NCBI RefSeq assembly: GCF_000717875.1
Contig: NZ_JOCT01000042.1
Span: forward strand, 35,110 to 99,109
Length of the DNA stretch: 64,000 nt
Direction: 5' to 3'
DNA from: Streptomyces sp. NRRL S-455
Lineage (GTDB): Bacteria > Actinomycetota > Actinomycetes > Streptomycetales > Streptomycetaceae
Made by a program: the position numbers and the translations under genes
Notes under the pieces: model-generated
Database searches by the model: none
What the model was told of the DNA's origin: nothing
What the model saw: the letters and a program-made list of their open reading frames with translations, nothing else
Part shown: positions 1-8,530 of the stretch, one piece after another
Numbering within the stretch: position 1 is the stretch's first letter
How the letters are laid out: the number at the start of each line of letters is the position of its first letter

Positions 1-931
1 CTCGCGTGTGCGCGAGGACGCACTGGTCGACGTACGCCTGGGTCACCTCCACCCGGGTAACCAGTTCAGCTATCAGGAACTTGTTGTGCTGGAAGGAGCC
101 GATGGTCTCTCCGAACGCGCGGCGCTCCTTGGCGTATTCGATCGTCTCGTGCAGGAGCCGCGCGACATGGCCGGTGCTGGTGACGGCGGTCGACAGCCGT
201 TCCTGCGGCAGGAGCCGCATCATCGAGGCGAATCCCTGGCCAACCTCGCCGAGACGGTGGCTGTCGGGGACGCGGACGTCGGTGAAGAAGAGCTCGGCGG
301 TGTCGGCCTCCTCCTGCCCGACCTTGTCCAGCTTGCGGCCGCGTTCGAAGCCTGGCGTGCCGGCCTCGACGACGAAGAGGCTGATGCCCTTGGCCCGCTC
401 GCCGGGGCCGGTGCGGGCGGCCACGATGACGAGGTCCGCCTGGTGGCCGTTGGTGATGAAGGTCTTGGAGCCGTTGACCAGCCAGTCCTCGCCGTGCCGG
501 ACCGCGGTGGTCTTCAACGCGGCCAGGTCGGAACCGCCGGAGGGTTCGGTCATGGCGATGGCGCTGATCAGGTCGCCCGAGGCGATGCCGGGCAGCCAGC
601 GCTGTTTCTGTTCCTCTGTGCCGAGTTCCACGAGGTAGGGCGGGCAGGTGTCGGTGTGCAGGGCGAGACTGGCCCCGACGCCGAAACTGAAGCCGGCGAG
701 TTCCTCGTCCGCGACGGCGTTGAAGCGGAAGTCGCTCGCGCCTGTCCCGCCGTACTCCTCCGGGACGGACAGGCCGAGGATGCCGAGTGCGCCCGCCTCC
801 TGCCAGATGTCCCGGGGGATGGACTTCCGCCTGAGCATCTCCTCGTGACGGGGCGCGAGAACGCGTTCGGTGAACTGGCGGACGGCATCGCGGAAACTGT
901 CGTGATCCTTGTTGAAAAGGGTGCGGTGCAT
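1..931 (-). CDS. Acyl-CoA dehydrogenase, 3' end outside window
   Basis: Flavoenzyme that alpha,beta-dehydrogenates acyl-CoA thioesters in a beta-oxidation-like pathway. About 310 residues are visible from an ATG at 931. They contain the family motifs AMTEPSGGSDLA and TFITNG, and RRAFGETIGSFQHNKF near the visible end. A full enzyme is about 380 residues, so roughly the last 70 lie left of the window. The start lies 16 bp after the stop of an acyl-CoA synthetase remnant, so the two were once an operon for activating and oxidising an acyl substrate. The substrate cannot be told from sequence. Confidence 0.93.
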   Translation of the reverse strand, partial: MHRTLFNKDHDSFRDAVRQFTERVLAPRHEEMLRRKSIPRDIWQEAGALGILGLSVPEEYGGTGASDFRFNAVADEELAGFSFGVGASLALHTDTCPPYLVELGTEEQKQRWLPGIASGDLISAIAMTEPSGGSDLAALKTTAVRHGEDWLVNGSKTFITNGHQADLVIVAARTGPGERAKGISLFVVEAGTPGFERGRKLDKVGQEEADTAELFFTDVRVPDSHRLGEVGQGFASMMRLLPQERLSTAVTSTGHVARLLHETIEYAKERRAFGETIGSFQHNKFLIAELVTRVEVTQAYVDQCVLAHTR

Positions 932-946
932 GTGGTGCTCCGATCC

Positions 947-1138
947 TCAGATCTGTCGCTCGTGACCGCGCCAGAACGGCTCGCGTACGTCCTTCTTGAG
1001 GATCTTTCCGTTGGCGCTGCGCGGGATTTCGGGCACGAACACGACCCGCTCAGGTGTCTTGGTGCCGCCGAGTCGCGGACGGCAGTAGGCGATGAGTTCC
1101 GTCTCGGTGAGTTCCTCGCCGTCGTTCAGCTCCACGTG
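947..1138 (-). pseudogene. 3' remnant of an AMP-forming acyl-CoA synthetase
   Basis: About 63 codons read as the C-terminal cap domain of an ANL-superfamily acyl-CoA ligase. They include LNDGEELTETELIAYCRPRL and end in the A10-type motif IPRSANGKILKKDV, which carries the catalytic lysine. The adenylation domain (over 400 residues) is absent. Upstream of about 1138 the frame changes and the DNA matches a transposase instead. It is therefore a truncated relic next to the acyl-CoA dehydrogenase it probably served. Confidence 0.85.
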
Positions 1139-1222
1139 TGATCCCGGGCGGGCACGAGGGTGCCGTCCACGATGAGCACGGTGTCCTTGGAGAACCGCTT
1201 GCGGGACTGGAGAGCGAGCATC
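1129..1222 (-). mobile_element. Transposase remnant (IS5/DDE type)
   Basis: About 28 codons read RKRFSKDTVLIVDGTLVPAR, which resembles the first catalytic-Asp strand (IVDGTLVP) of DDE transposases common in Streptomyces IS5-like elements. The frame stops just after the junction with the synthetase remnant. No inverted repeats or further transposase are visible, so this is a scrap left by insertion and deletion. The family assignment rests on one short motif. Confidence 0.6.
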
Positions 1223-1311
1223 CAACCTCGGAGATACCGGTTCGCTGTTCGGTCGGTTGTCTCGGACAATTCGCACCCCATCCGCTGTTGTTCTGGGTCG
1301 GCCTGAAGGGA

Positions 1312-2412
1312 GTGTTGGCGGCGCGGCGAAGGGAACTCCGGAGTTTGCGCCATTTCTCGGCGCTCGCCGAGACCTTGAATTACCGGGTCGCCGCCGAGCG
1401 TCTGCACCTCACCCAGCCTGCGCTGACGCGCTCGATCGCCGCCCTGGAGCGCGAGTTGGGCGTCCAGCTGTTCGACCGCGACAAACGGCATGTGGCGCTC
1501 ACCGCCGACGGCGCGGAGCTGCTCGTACGGGCGGGCGAGGTGTTGGCCGATGCCGACCGGCTCGCCGCCGCCGCGGGCGCCATCAGGGCCAGGCGGCGGG
1601 ACGAGGTGCGGGTCGCGTGCTACGGCGTGGCTCTGGCCGAACTCACGCATCCGGTCATCGAGGCGTTCTGCGAGCGGTATCCCAGCGTCACGGTCCGGGT
1701 ACATGAAGCGGACTTCCACCAGGGTCTCGCCCCGCTGCTGGCCGGCGAGTACGACGTGGCGCTGTTGCCCCTGAACGTCGACATGCCGGGCGTGACACGC
1801 GTACCGATCTTCACCGAGCCCGCTTCCCTCGCGCTGTGGAAGGGGCATCCGCTGGCTGGGGCAGCCGCGGTGGACGTGACCGAGGTCTTCGATCAGCCCT
1901 GGGTCACCCCCGAGCCGGGCCTCGACTTCTGGGTGGGCGGACGAAAGGGGGACGCCGACGCCCCGACGGTCGGCTTCCACGCCCGCTCGGCCCTGGACGT
2001 GTCCTTGAAGATCGCCTACCAGCACATGGTGGGACTGATGCCGCTGTCGGCCACCCGGATGTTCCCGCACCCGGGGGTGCATAACGTCGCTCCGAAGGAG
2101 CCCCTCGGCCTGGTGGCCGCCGTCGTGTTTCCGGAGGCCGGTCACTCGCCCGCCGCCCCGGCGTTCGCCGAGGTCGCACGCCGGGTGGCCCGACGCGCGA
2201 CCGGCGTTCCGTACGCCGAGATCGCCCCGAGAGCGACATCGACCGCACGGTCCACGTCGGCGGCGGTCAGGCCCAGGTCGGCGAGCGATCGCGGGATGCC
2301 CAGCCGCTCGCCCAGCTCGCGCAACTCCCTCACCGGATCCGGGACATCGAGCGCCCGGCGCAGCCCAGCCAGTGCCTCGGGAATGGCCGGCGCGTTGAAG
2401 GCCAGCACATAG
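1312..2412 (+). CDS. LysR-family transcriptional regulator
   Basis: An N-terminal winged helix-turn-helix (about residues 9-68, LRHFSALAETLNYRVAAERL) is followed by the LysR substrate-binding domain. The GTG at 1312 was chosen because it is the nearest start to the HTH; further upstream in-frame codons lie in IS/intergenic DNA. Family members are about 300 residues, yet this frame runs 366 because its last ~64 codons are antisense to the neighbouring maleylacetate reductase gene. The genuine LysR homology ends near 2215-2225. It probably controls the convergent aromatic operon, although LysR genes usually lie divergent from their targets. A deletion may have joined the two 3' ends. Confidence 0.82.
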   Translation: MLAARRRELRSLRHFSALAETLNYRVAAERLHLTQPALTRSIAALERELGVQLFDRDKRHVALTADGAELLVRAGEVLADADRLAAAAGAIRARRRDEVRVACYGVALAELTHPVIEAFCERYPSVTVRVHEADFHQGLAPLLAGEYDVALLPLNVDMPGVTRVPIFTEPASLALWKGHPLAGAAAVDVTEVFDQPWVTPEPGLDFWVGGRKGDADAPTVGFHARSALDVSLKIAYQHMVGLMPLSATRMFPHPGVHNVAPKEPLGLVAAVVFPEAGHSPAAPAFAEVARRVARRATGVPYAEIAPRATSTARSTSAAVRPRSASDRGMPSRSPSSRNSLTGSGTSSARRSPASASGMAGALKAST

Positions 2413-3212
2413 GGCAGGACGACGGCGTGTGTCTCGGCGTGCGGCAGGTCGAAGGTGCCGCCGAGCACATGGCAGAGCTTGTGGTGCAGCCCCATGGTGG
2501 TCGCGCCGAGACAGGCACCGCACAGCCACGCCCCGTACAGCGCGCGGCTGCGCGCGTCATGCCCCGAGGGGTCGGCGACGATCTCGGGAAGGGCCGCGGC
2601 CAGCGCCCGCACACCCTCCTCCGCCATGAGGGAGACGATCGGAGTGGAGTCCGGGGCGTACAGAGCCTCGACGGCGTGCGCGATCGCGTTCATGCCGCTC
2701 GTCGCGGACCCCACGGGCGGCATGGTGAGCGTGAGCAGCGGGTCGTACACGACGCTGCGCGGCAACACCTTCGGGTCGCGCCCGGTGCGTTTGACCGCGC
2801 CCTCGGTCAGGCCCCAGACGGGTGTCATCTCAGATCCGGCGTACGTCGTCGGGACGGCGACGATCGGCAGGCCGGTCCTGAGCGCGACGGCCTTGGCCAG
2901 GCCGGTCACGGAACCGCCGCCGACCGCCACGCAGCCGTCGGCCCGGGCTTCGCGAGCCGCCTCGACGGCCAGGTCGGCGACCTCCACCGGGACGTGCGTC
3001 ACCGCCCCCGCGTGCAGCCCGGCGCAGGCGTCGCCGAGAGACGCGGCGACGGCACGGGCCGTGTCCAGGCCATGGTCGTCGCACAGCACGAGGACGCGGC
3101 GCAGGCCGAGAAGCGCGACCTCGTCGGGCACCGCGTCCGGGACGGCACCCGACCGGAAGAGGACGCGCATCGGCTGTGCCTGGTAGGTGAAGTCCCGGGC
3201 CTCGCCCTTCAC
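2142..3212 (-). CDS. Maleylacetate reductase (iron-containing alcohol dehydrogenase family)
   Basis: Reduces maleylacetate to 3-oxoadipate with NAD(P)H, the step after hydroxyquinol ring cleavage. A GGGS nucleotide-binding motif lies at about residue 97, followed by VPTTYAGSEMTPVWG, and the GLHHKLCHVLGG region lies near 243. The GTG start at 3212 overlaps the TGA of the dioxygenase by 4 bp (GTGA), showing translational coupling. The C-terminus is odd: after ADVDRAVDVALGAI it ends in SAYGTPVARRATRRA and lacks the NPRPVTR..LL helix normally seen. About 25 native residues appear to be lost, so activity is uncertain. Confidence 0.88.
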   Translation of the reverse strand: MKGEARDFTYQAQPMRVLFRSGAVPDAVPDEVALLGLRRVLVLCDDHGLDTARAVAASLGDACAGLHAGAVTHVPVEVADLAVEAAREARADGCVAVGGGSVTGLAKAVALRTGLPIVAVPTTYAGSEMTPVWGLTEGAVKRTGRDPKVLPRSVVYDPLLTLTMPPVGSATSGMNAIAHAVEALYAPDSTPIVSLMAEEGVRALAAALPEIVADPSGHDARSRALYGAWLCGACLGATTMGLHHKLCHVLGGTFDLPHAETHAVVLPYVLAFNAPAIPEALAGLRRALDVPDPVRELRELGERLGIPRSLADLGLTAADVDRAVDVALGAISAYGTPVARRATRRATSANAGAAGE

Positions 3213-4105
3213 ACGATCACCGGTTGCAGCACGATGTCGAAGCGCGCCCGGCGGAAGGGGTTGGCCAGACCCAGCTCCGCGGCCTCCGCGGGGGAGTCCA
3301 CCTCGACGAACTCCTCGACCAGGCTCTCCTTCACGGCGAAGACGGCGTCCGACTCCAGATAGTCGCTGCCCGCCACGAAGATGTGCGTCGTCACCGGGCT
3401 GTGCCCCTCGGCGCCCACGATGAAGTGGACATGGGCCGGACGGTAGGGGTGACGGCCGGTCGCCTCCAGCAGCGAGCCGACCGGCCCGTCCGTCGGAATG
3501 GGATACGGGCTCGGAACGCACGAGCGGAACCAGAACCGCCCCTCCGCGTCCGCGGTGAACAGCCCGCGCCCATTGCCCGGCGGCTGCTTCTCCGGCTGCT
3601 GGACGTCGTAGAATCCCTGGTCGTCGGCCTGCCACACGTCCAGCGTCGCACCGGGCAGCGGGGTGCCGTCGACGGAGACGACCCGTCCGCTGATCACACA
3701 CGGCTCGCCGCCGCCGACCAGATCGATGTTCGCCCCGAGCTCACGGACCGGGGACTCGGTCATGTGGAAGGGGCCGAGCACCGTCGAGTCGGTCGCGGCG
3801 GCCGCCTTGTGGTCGTTGATCGTCTCGACGAGCATCGACACACCCAGGACGTCCGACAGCAGGATGAACTCCTGCCGGGTGTCGTCGCACATGTGCCCGG
3901 TCGCGGTGAGGAAGTCGATCGCCCGCTCCCACTCGGCCTGGGTCGGCTCGATGTCCCGTACGAAATCGTGCAGGTGACGGGTCAGGGAGACCAGCACCTC
4001 GCGCAGTCGGGGATCGGAGGTGTGGGCGAAGCTTTCCAGCACCGCCGTAGTCGTCGCGGTCGTCGCGGTCTTCGAGGTCTTCGCGGTCTTCGTGGTGAGG
4101 TCCAT
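3209..4105 (-). CDS. Intradiol ring-cleavage dioxygenase, hydroxyquinol 1,2-dioxygenase type
   Basis: Non-haem Fe(III) enzyme that opens an ortho-diphenol between the hydroxyls; with hydroxyquinol the product is maleylacetate. An N-terminal dioxygenase helical domain is followed by the catalytic beta-sandwich with the expected ligands: Tyr about 165 (GFYDVQQP), Tyr about 200 (SPYPIPTDGPVG) and His about 224/226 (HPYRPAHVHF). It is 298 residues, normal for the family. The first ~22 residues are a Thr/Lys/Ala low-complexity tail encoded by short tandem repeats. It lies between the monooxygenase and maleylacetate reductase genes, which supports hydroxyquinol over catechol as substrate. Confidence 0.9.
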   Translation of the reverse strand: MDLTTKTAKTSKTATTATTTAVLESFAHTSDPRLREVLVSLTRHLHDFVRDIEPTQAEWERAIDFLTATGHMCDDTRQEFILLSDVLGVSMLVETINDHKAAAATDSTVLGPFHMTESPVRELGANIDLVGGGEPCVISGRVVSVDGTPLPGATLDVWQADDQGFYDVQQPEKQPPGNGRGLFTADAEGRFWFRSCVPSPYPIPTDGPVGSLLEATGRHPYRPAHVHFIVGAEGHSPVTTHIFVAGSDYLESDAVFAVKESLVEEFVEVDSPAEAAELGLANPFRRARFDIVLQPVIV

Positions 4106-4111
4106 GGCCGC

Positions 4112-5878
4112 TCAGCCCCGCCCGAGGATCTGCCGCAGCGCGTCCCGCAGTGCGGCCGTGACGTCACCGGTGGCGTCCTGGCGGCGGAAGGCCACGTGGT
4201 TGTCCGGCCGCACCAGCAGCGCGCCCGAGTCGCCGATCTCCCGCAGCCGGGCCCAGTCCCCGTACGGGTCCTCGTACTCCTGGCCGGGGCCGATGACTGC
4301 CGTGGCGATCTCCAGGCCGAACTCCTTGCCGAGGATGCGGGCGGCCTCCGTCCAGGGCTCGCCGCCGATGCCGGTGATCAGGGTGAACCGGCCGTTCCCG
4401 CCCAGGTCCAGGGTGGACAGATTGCGGGTGCCCGCGGAGAGCCAGGCGTGCGGGAGCTTGGCGCCGGGGCGGGTGCTCGGCTGGAAGTGCAGCTCGGGGT
4501 CGCGTGCGAAGCCGGGGTCCTCGGTGCCGTCCGGGACGATCGCGGCGGAGGTGTAGCGCTGGTTGAGGTCCACGCCGTGGGCGTTGAACTCGTATGCCTT
4601 GCAGGCGATCGCCTCCCGCAGCCGCGCCCGCTGCTCCTCGGCCTCCGCAGTGGCGTCCTTGCGGGCGGCGATGTTCCGCCACAGCTGCTCGGGGGTCTGC
4701 GGCGCCAGGCCGCCGAGCGCCTCGAAGACGGGTGCCGTCTCACCGATGGACTGGTTGGCCCGGGTGACGACCTGCTTGCCGACCGGTGCCCGCTCGTCAC
4801 TGTAGGTGTCCAGCAGGGACGGGGACGCGGTGCCGTCCAGGACGAGCTTCAGCTTCCACGCCAGGTTGTAGGAGTCCTGGATGGAGGTGTTGGAGCCCAG
4901 CCCGTTGGACGGTGGGTGCCGGTGGCAGGCGTCGCCCGCGCAGAACACCCGGCCGCTGGAGTACGTCTCGGCGTACATCTCGTTGACCGTCCACGCGGAG
5001 GACGACTTGACGGTCACCGGGATCTCGTCGTCGCCGATCAGCTTGCGGACGACGGACAGGGCGTACTCCTCGGTGAGGTCCGGCGGCCCGGCGTCGACGT
5101 CGTAGCCCCACACGATCAGCCACTCGTTCCACGTCCGTACGCAGCGCACCAGGCCGGCTCCGATGCCGCCCACGGTCGCGCCGGGCGCCAGCACCCAGTA
5201 GAGGGTGGCCGGTCGGTGCGCCACGTATGTGCTGAGGTCCGCGTCGAAGACGATGTTGATGCTGCCGGCCACGCCCATCTGGCCGCCCATCGGCAGTCCG
5301 GCGTCCTCGGCCACCTTGCTGCGGCCGCCGTCCGCGCCGATCAGGTACTTGGCGCGGATGGTGTACGTGTCGCCGCGCAGCCGATCGCGGACCACGGCGG
5401 TCACGCCGTAGGCGTCCTGCTCGTGCGACAAATACTCGGTGCCGAACCGCAGTTGGCTTCCGCGCGCTATGGCCGCGTTCACGAGCACCGGTTCCATCAG
5501 GTGCTGCGGCATGTCGCACATGCGGGTGGGGCTCGCCAGCTCGTGCGCGGCCTGCACGAGCGGTTCGTTGCCCCAGGACCTCAGCCGGCCGAGCTCCTCG
5601 CCCGCGATGGCGGTGCAGAAGACGGTGTTGCCCATCAGGTGCTGCGGGGTGGCCTGGGCGATCACATCCTCGTCGACACCCAGGTCACGCAGCACTTCCA
5701 TGGTGCGCTGGTTGGTGATGTGCGCCCGGGGCGTGTCCGCGAGGCGTGAGTAGCGGGTGACCATGACGTTCGGCACGCCATAGGTGCTCAGCGCCAGTGC
5801 GGCGCTCGCTCCCGCGGGCCCGCTTCCCACGATGAGCACATCGGTCTCGACGGTCGGCACGGTCGGCACGGTTGTCAT
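4112..5878 (-). CDS. FAD-dependent aromatic monooxygenase (TfdB/resorcinol hydroxylase-like)
   Basis: Class A flavoprotein hydroxylase, 588 residues. The N-terminal Rossmann motif VLIVGSGPAGASAAL sits at about 13-27, ITNQRTMEVLRDLG follows, and the FAD-ribityl motif GRVFCAGDACHRHPP lies near 310-318, with a thioredoxin-like C-terminal domain. In this operon it most likely hydroxylates a phenol or resorcinol to hydroxyquinol for the dioxygenase downstream. The ATG at 5878 overlaps the hydrolase TGA (ATGA). The exact phenolic substrate is inferred from context only. Confidence 0.9.
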   Translation of the reverse strand: MTTVPTVPTVETDVLIVGSGPAGASAALALSTYGVPNVMVTRYSRLADTPRAHITNQRTMEVLRDLGVDEDVIAQATPQHLMGNTVFCTAIAGEELGRLRSWGNEPLVQAAHELASPTRMCDMPQHLMEPVLVNAAIARGSQLRFGTEYLSHEQDAYGVTAVVRDRLRGDTYTIRAKYLIGADGGRSKVAEDAGLPMGGQMGVAGSINIVFDADLSTYVAHRPATLYWVLAPGATVGGIGAGLVRCVRTWNEWLIVWGYDVDAGPPDLTEEYALSVVRKLIGDDEIPVTVKSSSAWTVNEMYAETYSSGRVFCAGDACHRHPPSNGLGSNTSIQDSYNLAWKLKLVLDGTASPSLLDTYSDERAPVGKQVVTRANQSIGETAPVFEALGGLAPQTPEQLWRNIAARKDATAEAEEQRARLREAIACKAYEFNAHGVDLNQRYTSAAIVPDGTEDPGFARDPELHFQPSTRPGAKLPHAWLSAGTRNLSTLDLGGNGRFTLITGIGGEPWTEAARILGKEFGLEIATAVIGPGQEYEDPYGDWARLREIGDSGALLVRPDNHVAFRRQDATGDVTAALRDALRQILGRG

Positions 5879-6972
5879 CGGGACGTTTCCTCCACATCGG
5901 CCAGTCGCTTGTTCAGCCAGGTCATCAGTGCCTCGGCCACGTCGTCGGAGTTCTTCTCGCCCATGGGCAGGTGACCGTTGCCCGTGAGCCCCAGGTCCGC
6001 CAGGCGCAGCAACTCGGCGTCCGCACCGGCCTGGGCGAGGTAGTCGGCGACACCGTGCTGGAACGGCGCGAACGGCGAGGTGTCGGCCGCGACCACGGCG
6101 ATCGGGAAGCCCTGGAGCCCTGGCAGGGATCGCACGGGGCCGGCCTGTTCGTCCTGGACGAGGCAGTCCTGCAGCCCGTCGCCCCCGGCCTCGCGCAGCC
6201 GGAGGCGCAGTTCCTCCGGGGTCCGCGCCGGCGGCTCGTAAGTGATCGGGGCCGCGGTGAGCCCCCACTCCAGCTTTCCGAGGCCGGGCAGTTCGATGAA
6301 CGGCGGCCCGATCGGCTCGATGGAGACGACGGCCTTCACCAGCCCGGGCCGGGCATCGGCGACCAGCCAGCCGAACGGCGCCCCCATGGAGTGGGTGATC
6401 AGCACGGCCGGTCCGATACGGTCCAGCAACTCGGCCCCGCAGCGCCGCATCTGCTCCTCGTTCTCGGCGAAGGTGGGCAGCGTCGGGCCCTGGCTCGCCA
6501 TCAACTGGTCCAGCGCGGAGTCGTCGCCGATCTCGCCGCTGCCGGGCCACTGGCTGCCAGGTCGTCCCGCCCCGTCGCAGAACAGCCAGCGGATGAACTC
6601 GTACGTCGGCGCCGCGCCCTCGATGGGCCCGAGGACATCGGGGTGGTACGGGGAGCGCCCGTGACCTGGACGGTCGACCACGTACACGGCGTAACCGGCC
6701 TGGAGGAACCGGGTGGCCCAGCCGGGGCGCCCGTCCGGCGTCGACAGGTAGTCCGTGCCCTGGCCGCCGCCCCCGTGGACCATCACCACGGGCAGCGGAT
6801 GCCGGAGATCGGCCGGGATCTGGTACTGGACGTACATCGCGGCCTCGGCGGCGGTCCCGGCCTCGGTCGGCTTGCGCCCGACACCGACCCAGAACGCGCC
6901 TTGCTCGCTGATCGTCAACGGCGAGGCGGCACGGGCCGGCTCGGCGGTTCCGGGTGATGGGGAGATGGTCAT
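5875..6972 (-). CDS. Alpha/beta-fold hydrolase, first gene of the aromatic operon
   Basis: 365-residue cytoplasmic hydrolase with oxyanion-hole motif MVHGGGGQG near residue 67, nucleophile elbow THSMG (Ser about 193) and catalytic-His region GNGHLPMGEKN near 334. A GGAGG ribosome site lies 9 bp before the ATG at 6972. It is translationally coupled to the monooxygenase and probably releases the phenolic substrate from an ester or cleaves a side chain before hydroxylation. No promoter could be assigned; DNA immediately upstream is decayed. Confidence 0.85.
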   Translation of the reverse strand: MTISPSPGTAEPARAASPLTISEQGAFWVGVGRKPTEAGTAAEAAMYVQYQIPADLRHPLPVVMVHGGGGQGTDYLSTPDGRPGWATRFLQAGYAVYVVDRPGHGRSPYHPDVLGPIEGAAPTYEFIRWLFCDGAGRPGSQWPGSGEIGDDSALDQLMASQGPTLPTFAENEEQMRRCGAELLDRIGPAVLITHSMGAPFGWLVADARPGLVKAVVSIEPIGPPFIELPGLGKLEWGLTAAPITYEPPARTPEELRLRLREAGGDGLQDCLVQDEQAGPVRSLPGLQGFPIAVVAADTSPFAPFQHGVADYLAQAGADAELLRLADLGLTGNGHLPMGEKNSDDVAEALMTWLNKRLADVEETSR

Positions 6973-7439
6973 CGGCGAACCTCCGTCACGGCGTCTGCGC
7001 CCATGCCCAGCACTATTGGTGACCGGCTCAGGGGCGGTCCAATGCCGGTTGGGGACGCCGTGATGCATGGCGCTCATCAGCGTCCCCGAGGGCGGCTGCT
7101 TCACCGGGAAGGTGCGCGTGGCGGCGAGGGTGACCAGGGCGTCGGTGTAGAGCGCGGCCTCCAGATGCTCGACGACCGGCAGCTGCGGGTCGTGATCGGA
7201 CAGGCCGGTCAGGTGGAAGCTGCCGGTGCCGACTCGTCGCTTGGCGCGCACGACGTCGAAGGACGACTCCACAAACTCGCGGCGTCCAGGTCGACCGAGT
7301 CGATCCGGTCTGGAGACCCGAGCCCGATGATGGGCGCGGACTCCGGGGCCTTGGCTGTTGCGAGGACTCAGGTCCTGGACTCGGACCATGGACCTCGTCC
7401 CAGTCGCGGCCGAGGCCGCGACTGGCCTGTGGGCACCAC
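6973..7439. other. Intergenic and decayed DNA upstream of the aromatic operon
   Basis: No intact gene is visible. On the minus strand a frame at about 7016-7290 reads plausibly protein-like (FDVVRAKRRVGTGSFHLTGL and TDALVTLAATRTFPVKQP) but has no start or identifiable family. I regard it as an unidentified gene remnant. The operon promoter is presumably here but I cannot locate it. Confidence 0.4.
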
Positions 7440-7832
7440 GCGTTGGTCGAACGACTCGTGGCGGAGGCCGAGTCGGACCTGTGCGACCGCGACGCGCAGG
7501 CCGCCTCGGCCGAACCGCGCTGGCCCGAGGTGTGTTGCTCCGCGCCACCGAGCCCGGCGCGGGCCGCCGAGCACTTCGCCGAGGTGTACCACAGGTGGCA
7601 GGACATCGGCCGTCCCAACGAGGTCGCCAAGGCCGCCGAATGCCGGGGTGAGGCCTTGACCTGCTCGTCTACCGAAGACGCGGCGGCGCACCTGGCCGAC
7701 GCCGCGCGGATTCACCGGGCTCGGCACGACCGGCGACGCCGCACGCTGCCAACACCGCCTTCGCGACCTCGGTGTCCAGACATCGCGGCGAGCGGGACGC
7801 CGCGGCTACGGAACCCAGCTGTCGCCCCGCCT
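7440..7832 (+). pseudogene. Remnant of a LuxR-type (LAL/AfsR-like) regulator
   Basis: Two frames together read as the end of a tetratricopeptide-like helical domain plus the linker before a LuxR helix-turn-helix. Frame one gives AAEHFAEVYHRWQDIGRPNE and AAAHLADAARI. After a frameshift near 7710 the next frame gives GLGTTGDAARCQHRLRDLGV followed by GRRGYGTQLSPR. Large Streptomyces LuxR regulators have this series, and the HTH should follow immediately. Here homology stops at about 7830 and another gene fragment begins. Confidence 0.65.
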
Positions 7833-7918
7833 CCATGATCGAAAACCTCACTCGCGCCCTGCATCGCCAGGGCGTCCCCCGCCGGCATCTCCACGCCGAG
7901 CACTTCGCCTTCCGCTGA
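7829..7918 (+). pseudogene. C-terminal scrap of an FAD/NAD(P)-binding oxidoreductase
   Basis: The frame reads MIENLTRALHRQGVPRRHLH then AEHFAFR and a TGA at 7916. This is the typical C-terminus of ferredoxin-reductase or flavohaemoprotein-like NAD-binding domains (CGP..M...L...GVP...IH.E.F). Nothing upstream belongs to it, since it joins directly to the LuxR remnant. It is a relic about 28 codons long. Confidence 0.6.
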
Positions 7919-8033
7919 CGAACCGCCGACCGCACGAGATCAGGCGCTCAGCACCAGCAGCTGTGGCGACGCTCCATGCCGACCGAGATGACTCCGTAGG
8001 TGGGCAGCCTCAGGTTCGCATCGTCCTGGCTGG

Positions 8034-8530
8034 TCAGGCGTCGTCGCGCAGGTGGGCAAGCCCGCTGAGAAGGAGTTCGAGGCCGAAGGAGAACTCGTCC
8101 TCGATCGGAACGGGCATCGACTCGGCGACGGTGACCGTTGCCGGGAACAAGGCTGGCTCGACGCTCTGAAAGACGGCGGACGGTTGCGCGTCGTCGAGTT
8201 GCCCGCCGCCATGACCGTTGACCTGTATGGCGAATCCGAGGACGTAGCGGGAGAGGGTGGCAAAGGCGTGCGCGGCCAGTCGCGGCGGGAAACCGCTGTC
8301 GAGCAGCGCCGCGACACAGTGCTCCCGCAGCGCCATGGCGTTCGGCCCCAGAGGAATCTCTTCGACCATCAGGCGCGCCGCGTTCCGGTGCCGGGCCAGG
8401 GCCTCGAACATGGTGTGCGCGACCGTCCGCAGCGCTTGCTGCCAGCCCATCGCGAGGAGTTAGTCGCCCTTCAGTTCCACGGCGCCGAACATGCGGTCCA
8501 CGACATGGGCGACCAGCGCGGCCCACGCGA
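8034..8530 (-). pseudogene. TetR-family regulator, broken
   Basis: The frame ending at 8034 gives a TetR C-terminal ligand-binding domain (MGWQQALRTVAHTMFEALAR, ATLSRYVLGFAIQV, FSFGLELLLSGLAHL). Upstream in the same frame HVVDRMFGAVELKGD continues the domain, but a TAA stop separates it from LLAMGWQ. Before that the DNA-binding helix-turn-helix is missing. A 138-residue frame could still be translated from the ATG at 8450 but would lack DNA binding. I call it a pseudogene. Confidence 0.72.

Noticed and set aside
8..1141. Long plus-strand frame opposite the acyl-CoA dehydrogenase
   Set aside because: It is antisense to clear dehydrogenase motifs; open only because of high G+C.
1138..1311. Upstream extension of the LysR gene to an ATG at 1138
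   Set aside because: These codons lie on top of the transposase remnant and add no LysR homology.
3224..5749. 841-codon plus frame opposite dioxygenase and monooxygenase
   Set aside because: Composition is Arg/Gly/Val-rich with no domain; a shadow.
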